From Butyrivibrio sp. (GTDB lineage Bacteria > Bacillota > Clostridia > Lachnospirales > Lachnospiraceae): a stretch of 64,000 nt of DNA. Below the pieces are notes generated by a model. The model saw only the letters and a program-made list of their open reading frames with translations, did no database searches and was not told the origin of the DNA. Positions 30,569 through 40,110 of the stretch are shown one piece after another. Positions within the stretch are counted from its first letter, which is position 1, and the number at the start of each line of letters is the position of its first letter. Location of the stretch: assembly GCA_015056575.1 (NCBI GenBank), contig SVGA01000008.1:1-64000 (forward strand), written 5' to 3'. Both the position numbers and the translations under genes were made by a program.

Positions 30569-32086
30569 ATGAATACAACCGGTAGTTTTGCTGATTTTTT
30601 CAGGCAACTTAAAATACGTGACGTACTAAAGAGTCTTAGAGTGCGATTCTTTATCATAGTTTTCCTTACGGGATTGATCTCGTGCCTTGTTATGCACAGG
30701 GTCATCCTGGATAGCTATGAGGATCGTGCTGTCAATGTTAAATCGACGGAAGTCCAGACACAGCTTAGGATTCTGGCGAATCACCTTATTGTTTCCAATT
30801 ATCTTCAGGATACTTCCTCCGAGGTTATCAACGCAGAACTTGATATGCTGGCTAATCTTTACGATGGGCGAGTTATTGTCATAAGCGACGACCTCAAGGT
30901 TGTAAAGGACACATATAATATCAGTCAGGGCAAGACCATTATTTCCGAAGAGGTGGTCAGATGCTTAAAGACCGGGTCAAAGGGCTCTGTCTCAAAGTAT
31001 GACTCTGCCAGTGGTTATATAGAGGTTGTGACGCCCATCATTGAATCGGAGCTGATCCAGGAAGAGGATGTATCTGTATCCGGGAAGAGCGCAGAGGTTG
31101 TAAGAGGCGTTCTTCTTACCAGTGTTTCCACGGATACCATCGCCACTACTTTGGAGATCTTAAGCAGCCGTGCCCAAGCCATCGAGGTTATCATTATTCT
31201 TGTTATTTTGATGTTCGCTGCCTTTGTTTCCTACACGCTTCTAAAGCCCTTCGGAAGGATCACCGCTGCTATCAACGATGTCAAAGCGGGCTATACCGAT
31301 GAGCCTATCATCGGTCCCAACTACCTTGAGACCGAGCAGATCATAAACGCCTTCAATGCGCTGCTTAGGAGGATGAAGGTTCTTGATGACTCAAGGCAGG
31401 AGTTTGTGTCAAACGTCTCTCATGAGCTTAAGACTCCCATAACCTCCATGAAGGTTCTTGCGGATTCTCTTTTGGCTCAGGAAGATGTGCCCAACGAGGT
31501 ATACAGAGAGTTCATGAGCGATATCGGGGCGGAGATCGACAGGGAGGACAAGATCATCAACGACCTTCTTGCTCTTGTTAAGATGGACAAAAAAGCTTCC
31601 GGTCTTACCATAACCTCAGTGGATGTGGTAAGTCTTACAGAGGTTGTTTTAAAACGCCTTCGTCCCATTGCCAGGAAGCACAACATCGAGCTGACTCTGG
31701 AGAGTAAAAGAGCTATTACTGCAGAGATTGACGAAGTAAAGATATCTCTTGTTATCATGAATCTTGTGGAGAATGCCATCAAATATAACCGTGATGAGGG
31801 ATGGGTTCGGGTTGAGTTGGATGCCGACCATCAGTATTTTTATGTGAAGGTTATGGATTCAGGCTACGGAATTCCCGCTGAGTCTCTTGATCACATTTAT
31901 GAGAGATTCTACAGAGTTGATAAGTCAAGATCCAGAGAGATCGGCGGAACGGGACTTGGCCTTTCCATTGCAAGAAATGCTGTGATCATGCACAGAGGAA
32001 CCATTGAAGCTACAAGTGTTCCGGATGAGGGAACTACTTTTACAGTTAAGATACCGCTGACAAGTGCTGCGGTTTCAGGTAAGTGA
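30569..32086 (+). CDS. Sensor histidine kinase (HAMP, HisKA, HATPase)
   Basis: FVSNVSHELKTPITSMKVL, NLVENAIKYN, DSGYGIPAE, GGTGLGLSIARNAV. Confidence 0.94.
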   Translation: MNTTGSFADFFRQLKIRDVLKSLRVRFFIIVFLTGLISCLVMHRVILDSYEDRAVNVKSTEVQTQLRILANHLIVSNYLQDTSSEVINAELDMLANLYDGRVIVISDDLKVVKDTYNISQGKTIISEEVVRCLKTGSKGSVSKYDSASGYIEVVTPIIESELIQEEDVSVSGKSAEVVRGVLLTSVSTDTIATTLEILSSRAQAIEVIIILVILMFAAFVSYTLLKPFGRITAAINDVKAGYTDEPIIGPNYLETEQIINAFNALLRRMKVLDDSRQEFVSNVSHELKTPITSMKVLADSLLAQEDVPNEVYREFMSDIGAEIDREDKIINDLLALVKMDKKASGLTITSVDVVSLTEVVLKRLRPIARKHNIELTLESKRAITAEIDEVKISLVIMNLVENAIKYNRDEGWVRVELDADHQYFYVKVMDSGYGIPAESLDHIYERFYRVDKSRSREIGGTGLGLSIARNAVIMHRGTIEATSVPDEGTTFTVKIPLTSAAVSGK

Positions 32087-32093
32087 TAAGGAT

Positions 32094-33035
32094 ATGAGAC
32101 GATTTTTTTTGACCGGAAAAAACATAATAGCTCTGTTACTTGCCCTTATTCTGGGAGCCACTAGTCTTACAGGCTGCAGTATAGGAAGATCATCGGCTGA
32201 TGATGAGTCTTTTAAGCTTTTTTATGTGAACAACAGCGAGACGGCCATTGTGGCGGTAGACTATGAGATACAAAGCAGCAGCGTGGACACCGAGGCAGTT
32301 ATAGAAGAGCTTCTGGAGCAGCTTGGGACCATGCCTGAGAGAATGCAGTACGAGGCTCCTCTTACAGGTGAAGTAAACCTTCTTGGATATACCATTACCG
32401 ACAAGCTCCTTTCCCTGAACTTTGATATCTCTTATACAGAGATGGAGAGGACCATAGAGATCCTTGACAGGGCAGCCATCGTCAGAACCTTTACCCAGCT
32501 TCCTCAGATCGAGTATGTAAGCTTTTTGGTTGAGGGTAATCCTCTTACCGATCAGTACGGTAATGTCATAGGCAATATGTCTGCGGATACCTTTATCTAC
32601 AATATGGGTAATGAGATCAACACCTATGAAAAGATCGAGCTTAAGCTCTACTTTGCCAATGAGACCGGGGATAAGCTGGTGCCTGTGTACAGATCCGTTG
32701 TCTATAACAGTAATATTTCCATGGAGAGACTGGCAGTGGAGCAGCTGGTCAAGGGACCTAATTCTGATATCTGTTATCCCACTGTTTCCAAAGACTCCAA
32801 GATCAACAGCGTCAGTGTCAAGGATGGAGTCTGCTATATTGATTTTGATCCGTCCTTTTTAACCGAGCCCTATCAGGTCAGCGCTGAGATTGCGCTGTAT
32901 TCTATAGTCAATACAGTTACTGAGTTTTCTTACGTGAACAAGGTGGCTTTTTCCGTTGGGGGAGAGGCATCCTTCAAGTTTATGGACTATGACGTGTCCG
33001 GACCCTTTGAGAGGAATCTGGATATCATAGAGTAA
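32094..33035 (+). CDS. GerMN (sporulation/spore germination) domain lipoprotein
   Basis: Lipobox SLTGC; two GerMN-like repeats including AVEQLVKGP. Confidence 0.8.
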   Translation: MRRFFLTGKNIIALLLALILGATSLTGCSIGRSSADDESFKLFYVNNSETAIVAVDYEIQSSSVDTEAVIEELLEQLGTMPERMQYEAPLTGEVNLLGYTITDKLLSLNFDISYTEMERTIEILDRAAIVRTFTQLPQIEYVSFLVEGNPLTDQYGNVIGNMSADTFIYNMGNEINTYEKIELKLYFANETGDKLVPVYRSVVYNSNISMERLAVEQLVKGPNSDICYPTVSKDSKINSVSVKDGVCYIDFDPSFLTEPYQVSAEIALYSIVNTVTEFSYVNKVAFSVGGEASFKFMDYDVSGPFERNLDIIE

Positions 33036-33068
33036 TAATAAAAATAATTCTATTGGGAGATCAATTCT

Positions 33069-35456
33069 TTGAAGCGGCCGTTATGCGTTTTTGCGCTTAT
33101 TTTAACGGCGGCTGTCCTGCTTTATCTTGAACTGTTTTATTCTGATATTTCCAACCAAGGTTCATGCCCTGAGCCGGAAGGCAGCTATGCCGAAATTCTC
33201 GGAAGAGTATCGGAAAAAGAGCTTGTGAAAGGCTATGACGGAGAAGAACAGGTGGTTATCTATATTTCTTCTGATGATTCCATGTCAGTTCAATGTTATC
33301 CGGAGGGGAATGATGTTCCGGCCATAGGCACTTTTGTGCGGATCGGCGGGAAGGTAAAGACCTTTTCATCCCCTACCAATCCCGGCGAGTTCGACAGCCG
33401 TCTCTATTACAATACCCTGAAAATTTCATACAGACTAACGCATGCCAGGGTCCTTGCGGTTGGAGGTAAAAAGAACGGATATCGTGAGGCATTGTGGGAT
33501 ATTAAGACGTATCTTGCTGCTTCCCTGGATAAGAATCTTCTGCCGGAGGATGCCGGCATCATGAAGGCCATGCTGCTTGGGGACAAGAGCAGCCTTGACG
33601 GTGATGTGCAAAGCCGATTTAAAGCTGCAGGAGTTGTCCATATACTCTGTATAAGCGGAACCCATATCGCCCTGCTGGGGATGTGGCTATACAGACTCTT
33701 AAAGCGCATTTTGGATGTGGTATATCGGTGCAGCAAAGGCTTTATAAAAGGGCGTATTTTCCTGCATCTTTCAAATACGCTGTCCTGCATATTAGCTGTG
33801 GCGGCAATGTATTCCTATGGAGTCATGTGCGGAATGGGAAGCTCTGCCTTCAGGGCAATCCTTATGTTCAGCTTAAGGCTTCTTGCACCTGTACTTGGAA
33901 GGACCTACGATATTCTCACCGCCCTGGCTATTTCGGAGATTCTTTTACTGCTGCATCAGCCTCTGTACATATACAACAGCGGCTTTTTGATGTCCTTCGG
34001 GGCAGTGGTGGGAATAGTTGTCATAAAGCCCTGTCTTACAGTCATGGGCCTGTCAAAAGGACAGGAGATGAGATTTGTGGATGATAAGAAGAGCAAAGGA
34101 ATAAGCGGCGAAAAGGTGTTAGCTTTTATTAAGGGAGGTGTTCTTAGCTCAGTCTCCATCGGTATTGCGACCCTTCCTGTCTACGGGCTGTATTACTATA
34201 CTTATCCGCTGCATTCCATCATTCTGAATCTTCTCGTGATTCCGGTTCTGGGGCTGCTTCTGGCTCTTGGAGCGGGAGCAGTTATCATAAAACCCTTGGG
34301 ACTTTTGGTTCATCTTATACTTTCAGGTTACAGTCTGATAAGTTCTTTTAGCGGGCTAAATGCTGCATTTACCTGGTATATGGGGCATCCCGCAAGGTGG
34401 CAGGTATTTACATACCTGTGCCTGATATGTCTCTTTGTGGTAATAACAAAAAGATACGGTGAATCCGGCGTAGCAGCTTCAAAGCTTCAGAGCACCGGTA
34501 GGAATCAGGGCACCGGCAGAACGCCGGGCATCGGATGGACTCCGGGCACCGGAAGGGGCTTTTTTATTCTCTTTCGAAGGGACATTATCAGATATTCCAT
34601 TCTGCTGGCGGCGGTGGTGATCTTTTCCTTGAGATTCCATCCTGATCTTGAGGTGAATATGATCGACGTGGGGCAGGGAGATTCAATCCTGGTTTCAAGC
34701 AAAGGGCGGAATCTTCTGATAGATGGCGGCAGTACTTCAAAGAAAAACGTAGGTAAATACCGCATTATTCCGTTTCTTAAATATCATGGAACAGGAAAGC
34801 TTGATGCGGTGGTTATAACACATGAGGACGAAGACCATATAAGCGGAATTCTTGATATCATGGACGACATGGAGATGGGGGGAATCAGGATAAAGAAACT
34901 GATACTTCCGGAAGTGGCAGAAAGCTCAAGAGGAGAGAATTATCATTTGCTGGAACAAAGAGCAGCAAAGCTTGGAATCCCAATCCTATATATAAACAGT
35001 GGTGAGGAATTCAGTATTGGGAAGGCGAATCTCACCTGTCTAAACCCTGCCAGGGACAAGGCATTTTCCGGAGCCAATGAATACTCAACGGTTCTTCATC
35101 TTCGCTGCGGGGAGTTTACGGCTCTTTTCACCGGGGATGTGGAAGGAGAGGGGCAGGAGTATCTGCGGGATGCCATAAAAAATAATCTGCCTCTTTACGC
35201 AGATGTTGATCTTCTCAAGGTTGCTCACCATGGTTCGCAGTACACAACGGACTATGATTTTCTAGAACTTGTCCGACCGGAGATTGCACTTATAAGCTGC
35301 GGTGAGAATAACTCCTACGGTCATCCCCATGAAGATTTGCTGGATAGACTAAAGCAGGCCGGATCAAAAGTATACAGGACTGACAAAACGGGCTGCATCA
35401 CAGTGAAGCTTAATGGAAAGGCATTGAGGGTCAGAGGATTTATAAGTCAAAGGTAG
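33069..35456 (+). CDS. comEC: ComEC/Rec2 competence protein with C-terminal metallo-beta-lactamase domain
   Basis: AAGVVHILCISGTHIALLG, MIDVGQGDSILVSS, VITHEDEDHISGI, LLKVAHHGSQYTT. Confidence 0.95.
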   Translation: MKRPLCVFALILTAAVLLYLELFYSDISNQGSCPEPEGSYAEILGRVSEKELVKGYDGEEQVVIYISSDDSMSVQCYPEGNDVPAIGTFVRIGGKVKTFSSPTNPGEFDSRLYYNTLKISYRLTHARVLAVGGKKNGYREALWDIKTYLAASLDKNLLPEDAGIMKAMLLGDKSSLDGDVQSRFKAAGVVHILCISGTHIALLGMWLYRLLKRILDVVYRCSKGFIKGRIFLHLSNTLSCILAVAAMYSYGVMCGMGSSAFRAILMFSLRLLAPVLGRTYDILTALAISEILLLLHQPLYIYNSGFLMSFGAVVGIVVIKPCLTVMGLSKGQEMRFVDDKKSKGISGEKVLAFIKGGVLSSVSIGIATLPVYGLYYYTYPLHSIILNLLVIPVLGLLLALGAGAVIIKPLGLLVHLILSGYSLISSFSGLNAAFTWYMGHPARWQVFTYLCLICLFVVITKRYGESGVAASKLQSTGRNQGTGRTPGIGWTPGTGRGFFILFRRDIIRYSILLAAVVIFSLRFHPDLEVNMIDVGQGDSILVSSKGRNLLIDGGSTSKKNVGKYRIIPFLKYHGTGKLDAVVITHEDEDHISGILDIMDDMEMGGIRIKKLILPEVAESSRGENYHLLEQRAAKLGIPILYINSGEEFSIGKANLTCLNPARDKAFSGANEYSTVLHLRCGEFTALFTGDVEGEGQEYLRDAIKNNLPLYADVDLLKVAHHGSQYTTDYDFLELVRPEIALISCGENNSYGHPHEDLLDRLKQAGSKVYRTDKTGCITVKLNGKALRVRGFISQR
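34490..34561 (+). repeat. In-frame 18-nt tandem repeat inside comEC (about 3.5 units)
   Basis: GAGCACCGGTAGGAATCA / GGGCACCGGCAGAACGCC / GGGCATCGGATGGACTCC / GGGCACCGGAAGG. Confidence 0.75.
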
Positions 35457-35478
35457 GGCAGGGCTTATAAGGATAAAA

Positions 35479-35516
35479 AAGGCCTCCCAAAGATATACAT
35501 CTTTGAGAGACCTTAA
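35479..35516. terminator. Hairpin between convergent comEC and MCP genes
   Basis: AAGGCCTCCCAAAGAT-atac-ATCTTTGAGAGACCTT. Confidence 0.65.
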
Positions 35517-35545
35517 ATTTATCATTGCTTTTACGATTAGCGGTC

Positions 35546-37588
35546 TTATTCGCCAATCTTGAAGAACTTGATGTTTTCGCTGATCTGGTCTGCGGAACTT
35601 GCAACAGATCCTGCTGCTTCCGATACTTCACGGCTGGAATCGGCAACTTTTCTGGAGCTCTGTGTAAGACGATTTACAGTCTCGGTGATCTCCTGGGTAG
35701 ATGCCGATTGCTCCTCGGAAACGGAAGCCATGTTGGTGGCAACGTCGTTTACGCTGTTCATCTTGTCAGCCATTTCGATAAGGGTCTTGTTTGCTTCATT
35801 AAGGTCATTGGAGATCTGCATGAAGGTATCGGCGGCTGCATTTATGGACTCGGCACTGCTGTTGATAAGGTTGGTGTTGGTCTCTGACTTGGTGGCAAGA
35901 TCGCGAACCTTCTCACCCATTCCCTCGATTATCTCAGCAATCTGCTTGGTGGCGTCGGAACTGTTATTGGCCAGCTGGCCGATCTCTGTAGCAACTACTG
36001 CAAAGCCCTTGCCGGCTTCACCTGCTCTTGCAGCCTCGATGGAAGCATTAAGGGACAGGAGATTGGTCTGGCTGGCGATACTGTTGATCATATCCACGAT
36101 CTGATTGATCTGATTAGCTGCATCGTCCACGGACTGTACGGCTTCGTTCATATCGTTCATGGAAGCAACGATATTGTTCATCTCGCTGCTTACTGCGCTC
36201 ATGTCTTTCTGGCCTGTAGCTGCCTTATCAACAAGAACTGACATACTGCTTTCAATATTCTGCTCGGCATCTGTGAGCTCGGATACTGTCTGGGCCAGTG
36301 TTGTGGCATTCTCGGCTACCTCAGCTACGGCACTGGACATGCTCTCCATGTTATCAAGAATCTGCTCCATAGACTGGGACTGCTCATCAGCTTCCTGACT
36401 CAGGAGCTCTGAAGTATCTCTTGATCTGGAAGAGTCTTCTTCCAGCTGACGGGTTGCATTTTGAATATCTTTGATGGTGCCGCGCATGTTTCCGATGAAT
36501 CCGTTCATGGAACTGTTCATGAAGGCTATTTCATCATCGCCGGAGTTATTGATATCATTGGTGAAATCACCGTTGGCGATGTTCTCGATATTGTCAGTAA
36601 GGTCTTTTATAGGCCTTCTGATAAGTTTTCCAACCAGAAGAGCAAATACTGCAGCCAGTACAATAAGAAGGACAACTACAATGATGGCAAGGACTATGAT
36701 CATGTAGGTAATGGACTTAAGAACGGAAGCGGAGTTGGCATAATCAACAACCTTCCAGTTTGTCCCGCTTACAGTCTGCATAACTGCATAGTAGGTGCCG
36801 TCGTTTCCTTTGATCTTCTGTACTTCACCGTCCTGGCCGGAAGTGACCATTCCGTATATGGAAGTAAGAAGCTTATCATTTGCTACATCGGCTACATTCT
36901 GGCCGCAGACATCAGCTACGGGATAGCTAAGAATAAGGCCTTCATCAGTGAGCATCATGGCATGTCCGGTCTCATAAATGGAAATGCCGTTGAGATATTC
37001 CTGAGCTGCAGCCATGAAAAGATCCGAAGCGATAACGCCTTCACGGCCGTCCGGAAGATGAAGATGCCTTACCACGGTAGCACACAGCTCGCCTGTGTCA
37101 CTGTCAAAGTAGGGTACATCATAGTAATAATAAAACTTATTGTCATAACCGATTCCCTGCTTGTACCATGCGGATTCACGGGTATCCTTTCCGGGATCCC
37201 ATCCCGAAGGATCGATATATGCACCATCATTTAAGGTAAGATATGTACCGGTGGGGATTATGTCATATCTTCCAAGAGATGTTGCCATGTATTCCTTGAT
37301 CTCTTCGTCATTTTTAAATTTGACGGTTTCAATGGTGTCACCGACACCGTTGAGGTAATAGAATATGGAATTCAGCTGCTTATTGATCTGACCCGCATCA
37401 GAATTTACCTGCTGTTCAAGAGAGGTATAAAGAAGGTTTCTGATAACGGAGCTTATAAAGGTAGCCAGAACAGCAAGCATCACTGCAACACCTACTGCAA
37501 ATAATGGAATAATAAACTTTATAAGCTTGGTACTTAGCTTTTTGATCTTCTTGGGATTGGTGTTCATTGTTGTGGTTTCAGAGCTCAT
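35546..37588 (-). CDS. Methyl-accepting chemotaxis protein
   Basis: Two TM segments, [47 protein letters not shown]. Confidence 0.95.
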   Translation of the reverse strand: MSSETTTMNTNPKKIKKLSTKLIKFIIPLFAVGVAVMLAVLATFISSVIRNLLYTSLEQQVNSDAGQINKQLNSIFYYLNGVGDTIETVKFKNDEEIKEYMATSLGRYDIIPTGTYLTLNDGAYIDPSGWDPGKDTRESAWYKQGIGYDNKFYYYYDVPYFDSDTGELCATVVRHLHLPDGREGVIASDLFMAAAQEYLNGISIYETGHAMMLTDEGLILSYPVADVCGQNVADVANDKLLTSIYGMVTSGQDGEVQKIKGNDGTYYAVMQTVSGTNWKVVDYANSASVLKSITYMIIVLAIIVVVLLIVLAAVFALLVGKLIRRPIKDLTDNIENIANGDFTNDINNSGDDEIAFMNSSMNGFIGNMRGTIKDIQNATRQLEEDSSRSRDTSELLSQEADEQSQSMEQILDNMESMSSAVAEVAENATTLAQTVSELTDAEQNIESSMSVLVDKAATGQKDMSAVSSEMNNIVASMNDMNEAVQSVDDAANQINQIVDMINSIASQTNLLSLNASIEAARAGEAGKGFAVVATEIGQLANNSSDATKQIAEIIEGMGEKVRDLATKSETNTNLINSSAESINAAADTFMQISNDLNEANKTLIEMADKMNSVNDVATNMASVSEEQSASTQEITETVNRLTQSSRKVADSSREVSEAAGSVASSADQISENIKFFKIGE

Positions 37589-37680
37589 AAATTGTCCTCC
37601 TGATAAACGAATAAAAGATCACAACCGCATTATAATTGTATCATTTAAGCAATATTACGTTTATAAAAATACAATAAAAA

Positions 37681-37712
37681 ACAAGGGACGAAAGAGCATG
37701 CTTTCGTTCCCT
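37681..37712 (-). terminator. Terminator downstream of the DUF4003 gene
   Basis: GGGACGAAAG-AGCATG-CTTTCGTTCCC; minus strand followed by TTGTTTTTT. Confidence 0.65.
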
Positions 37713-37744
37713 ATTATATATATGATTATTATAAGTGTTGAGAC

Positions 37745-38740
37745 TCAGGTAGATGAGCTGCTGGCAGCATTTGAAGCGGTTATCACAGTAAGAGCGATCA
37801 TCAGAGCAATCTGCTGTGCGATAACCGATGCGATGGTTCCACTGATAACCGAGGCATTCATGGATGTATCCTCAGGGGCATATACACCGGCTGCAAGCAG
37901 GGCTGCGAACATATGTCTAAGGCTCTTGCCCATTGTGATATTGCCGAATCCTTTTCTTGTCTTGAGATAGTCGGAAGCTTCGGCGATGTCGCTGACAAGG
38001 GTGGCTGTGTCCACATTAAGGTTTACCAGAGCACCAAGAGATGCCAGCTCGTATTCCTTACCATACTTGATCTTTGAAGCTTTCAAAGCATCGTAGATCT
38101 CTATGGCTTTTTCGCATTTGCTTTCAACGCTTCCTTTGCTCAGAGCGATGATCTGTGCAAGAGAATGAACGGAGTTAGAGTGGAACGGGAACTTGTCCTT
38201 GAGAATCTTATATCCTGTATTTACTTCATCGACTATGTCATCAACGCTTCTTCCTGTAAGAGCAAGAAGTGCAACAAATGAAGTATCGGAACTGTCAGTG
38301 AGGAAAGGATGATCTTTCTTCATTGCGGCCAAAAGCTCTCTGGTCTTTGTCGCAACTTCCTCAGCATGATCGAGGTTTCCGGTATCTGCGATGCTAAGGG
38401 CAGCCAGAGCCATGTGCTCTGAAGTGAATATCTTGCCGTTTCTGATGATCTTATATATATCGATGACATCCTTGATATAGCTTTCGGGATCCTCTTGAAG
38501 TGCCATTTTTGAAATGACAAGCAGCTCGGAATAGCCTCTGAAATCAGAAAAAACACCCTGATTTTTCTTGAGAATTTTGCGGCATTCCTTCATGCGTTCG
38601 GGATCAGCGGCTTTGCCGGCCCCGGTGAAAACGGTGGCTGCTACAATTCTCATGAGGTCCCGCTCCCAGAAGAAGCCTTTTTTTACGGCATCTCTGTTGT
38701 CGGCCAAAAGATCACATTTTCTTCTTAATGCTTCGTTCAT
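37745..38740 (-). CDS. DUF4003-like protein
   Basis: 331 aa, pattern of DUF4003 (KILKDKFPFHSNSVHSLAQIIALS). Confidence 0.75.
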   Translation of the reverse strand: MNEALRRKCDLLADNRDAVKKGFFWERDLMRIVAATVFTGAGKAADPERMKECRKILKKNQGVFSDFRGYSELLVISKMALQEDPESYIKDVIDIYKIIRNGKIFTSEHMALAALSIADTGNLDHAEEVATKTRELLAAMKKDHPFLTDSSDTSFVALLALTGRSVDDIVDEVNTGYKILKDKFPFHSNSVHSLAQIIALSKGSVESKCEKAIEIYDALKASKIKYGKEYELASLGALVNLNVDTATLVSDIAEASDYLKTRKGFGNITMGKSLRHMFAALLAAGVYAPEDTSMNASVISGTIASVIAQQIALMIALTVITASNAASSSST

Positions 38741-38793
38741 GTTAATTCCCCTTTCTTTTTTCGTACATGTCAACAATTATAGCAAGAATAAAA

Positions 38794-38816
38794 GGACCTC
38801 TCAAGATAAGAGGTCC
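38794..38816 (-). terminator. Terminator overlapping the 3' end of the preceding minus-strand CDS
   Basis: GGACCTCT-CAAGATA-AGAGGTCC; minus strand followed by TTTTATT. Confidence 0.6.
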
Positions 38817-39304
38817 CTGACTGAAATATGTCTTGGCTTGCCCTTTCTGGGGGCTTCCATATGGACGGTAAATCCGTAGATGCCGTCCGAGAACAGGAAG
38901 GTGTGAGTTCCGTCCTTTTCGGTCAGAACTAAGGCTTTGGCCCGGCAGATATTTATCTGGGGGAAGGTGATGTTTGAAACAACATCCCTTGAAACCATCA
39001 TGGTGGTTTCTGCCAGAATGCTTTCTCTGGTCTTTCGCTTCTTCTCAGCAGAAGAGTTCTCGCCGTTTTCGATTTCCGCCTTTTGTGCTTTGGCAGGAAG
39101 CTCCAGGAAGTAGAGTTTTAAGCTTTCGATGCACAGGGACTGACAGCTTACCGAGGAAAAGAGATCTGATACTGCAAGGAAGAGAGCGTATTCATACTGG
39201 AACTGCCCGGTCAGGGGATTTTTGTAGTTCCGCTCAAACTGGGCGGCATCCGGAAGCTTTACTTCACTGTAGGTCTTGCGAATAACTTTTTTTACTTTTT
39301 TCAT
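38801..39304 (-). CDS. Hypothetical protein
   Basis: Start ATG at 39304 preceded by AAAAGGAG; no family recognised. Confidence 0.7.
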   Translation of the reverse strand: MKKVKKVIRKTYSEVKLPDAAQFERNYKNPLTGQFQYEYALFLAVSDLFSSVSCQSLCIESLKLYFLELPAKAQKAEIENGENSSAEKKRKTRESILAETTMMVSRDVVSNITFPQINICRAKALVLTEKDGTHTFLFSDGIYGFTVHMEAPRKGKPRHISVRDLLS

Positions 39305-39831
39305 GGCTTTTGTCTCCTTTTCTTTAAATAATTGTTTAGTTTTCAAGGTCCAAAAACCGCAATAAAAAAGACTGATATTGCGGGCAGAGAAGGGCAGAGT
39401 TATCCCGTGCTCTCTCTTGTCATTAACCTTCAATATCTGTCTTGTTGTGTTCGCCCCAAGGGCTTGCTATGCATTTATTTTAGCAAAACGTATTCTGGGT
39501 GCAATAAACCGTGGGTTTATTTTCATCAGGATAAAAATGGTGTATAGTATACAGGCACTAAAAAATTTAGGTTGAGAATAATGTAAAGATGCCGATAATT
39601 TAAACAGCGGCAAATTTACAAAGCTGCCGGATAGGAGTTTTTAATTGGCGGTTTATAGCCTTTATTAAAATTCATTGCTGCTGCATAATAATATCACCAA
39701 AAGCAACACAGCACTTTTAAAATTCAATATTCGCCTTTCATCCTTTAGAGGCAGAGGTGCCAAATGCCACAGGGCAGAGGATGATGTAACTGAAATTAAA
39801 CCAACAAACAGCTTACACTAAGGAGGCAAAG

Positions 39832-40110
39832 ATGTTCGATTACTTTTCAATCAGACTTGATACCAAGGCCACAGGCGCCAGGATCAAGCAGCTCAGAACA
39901 GAAAAGCACATAAAAGTATCGGAACTGGCAGAAATGCTTGGAAGTTCCGAAAACGCCATCTTCAAATGGCAGAGGGGGGACAGTGTTCCGACCATAGACA
40001 ACTTAATAATACTAAGTGTGATCTTTGAAACACCGATAGATGACATAATACAGAAAGAAGAGGCCGGCGAGCCTCTTCTTCCTTTTTATATCTTATATTA
40101 TGATACATGA
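39832..40110 (+). CDS. XRE family helix-turn-helix protein
   Basis: GARIKQLRTEKHIKVSELAEMLGSSENAIFKWQRGDSVPTIDNLIILS; AAGGAGG upstream. Confidence 0.88.
   Translation: MFDYFSIRLDTKATGARIKQLRTEKHIKVSELAEMLGSSENAIFKWQRGDSVPTIDNLIILSVIFETPIDDIIQKEEAGEPLLPFYILYYDT
40055..40087. terminator. Hairpin inside the 3' end of the XRE ORF, probably serving the convergent genes
   Basis: AAGAAGAGGC-cggcga-GCCTCTTCTT followed by CCTTTTT on +, TCTG on -. Confidence 0.55.

Noticed and set aside
36461-37234. 257-aa plus-strand ORF
   Set aside because: Antisense to a clear methyl-accepting chemotaxis protein.
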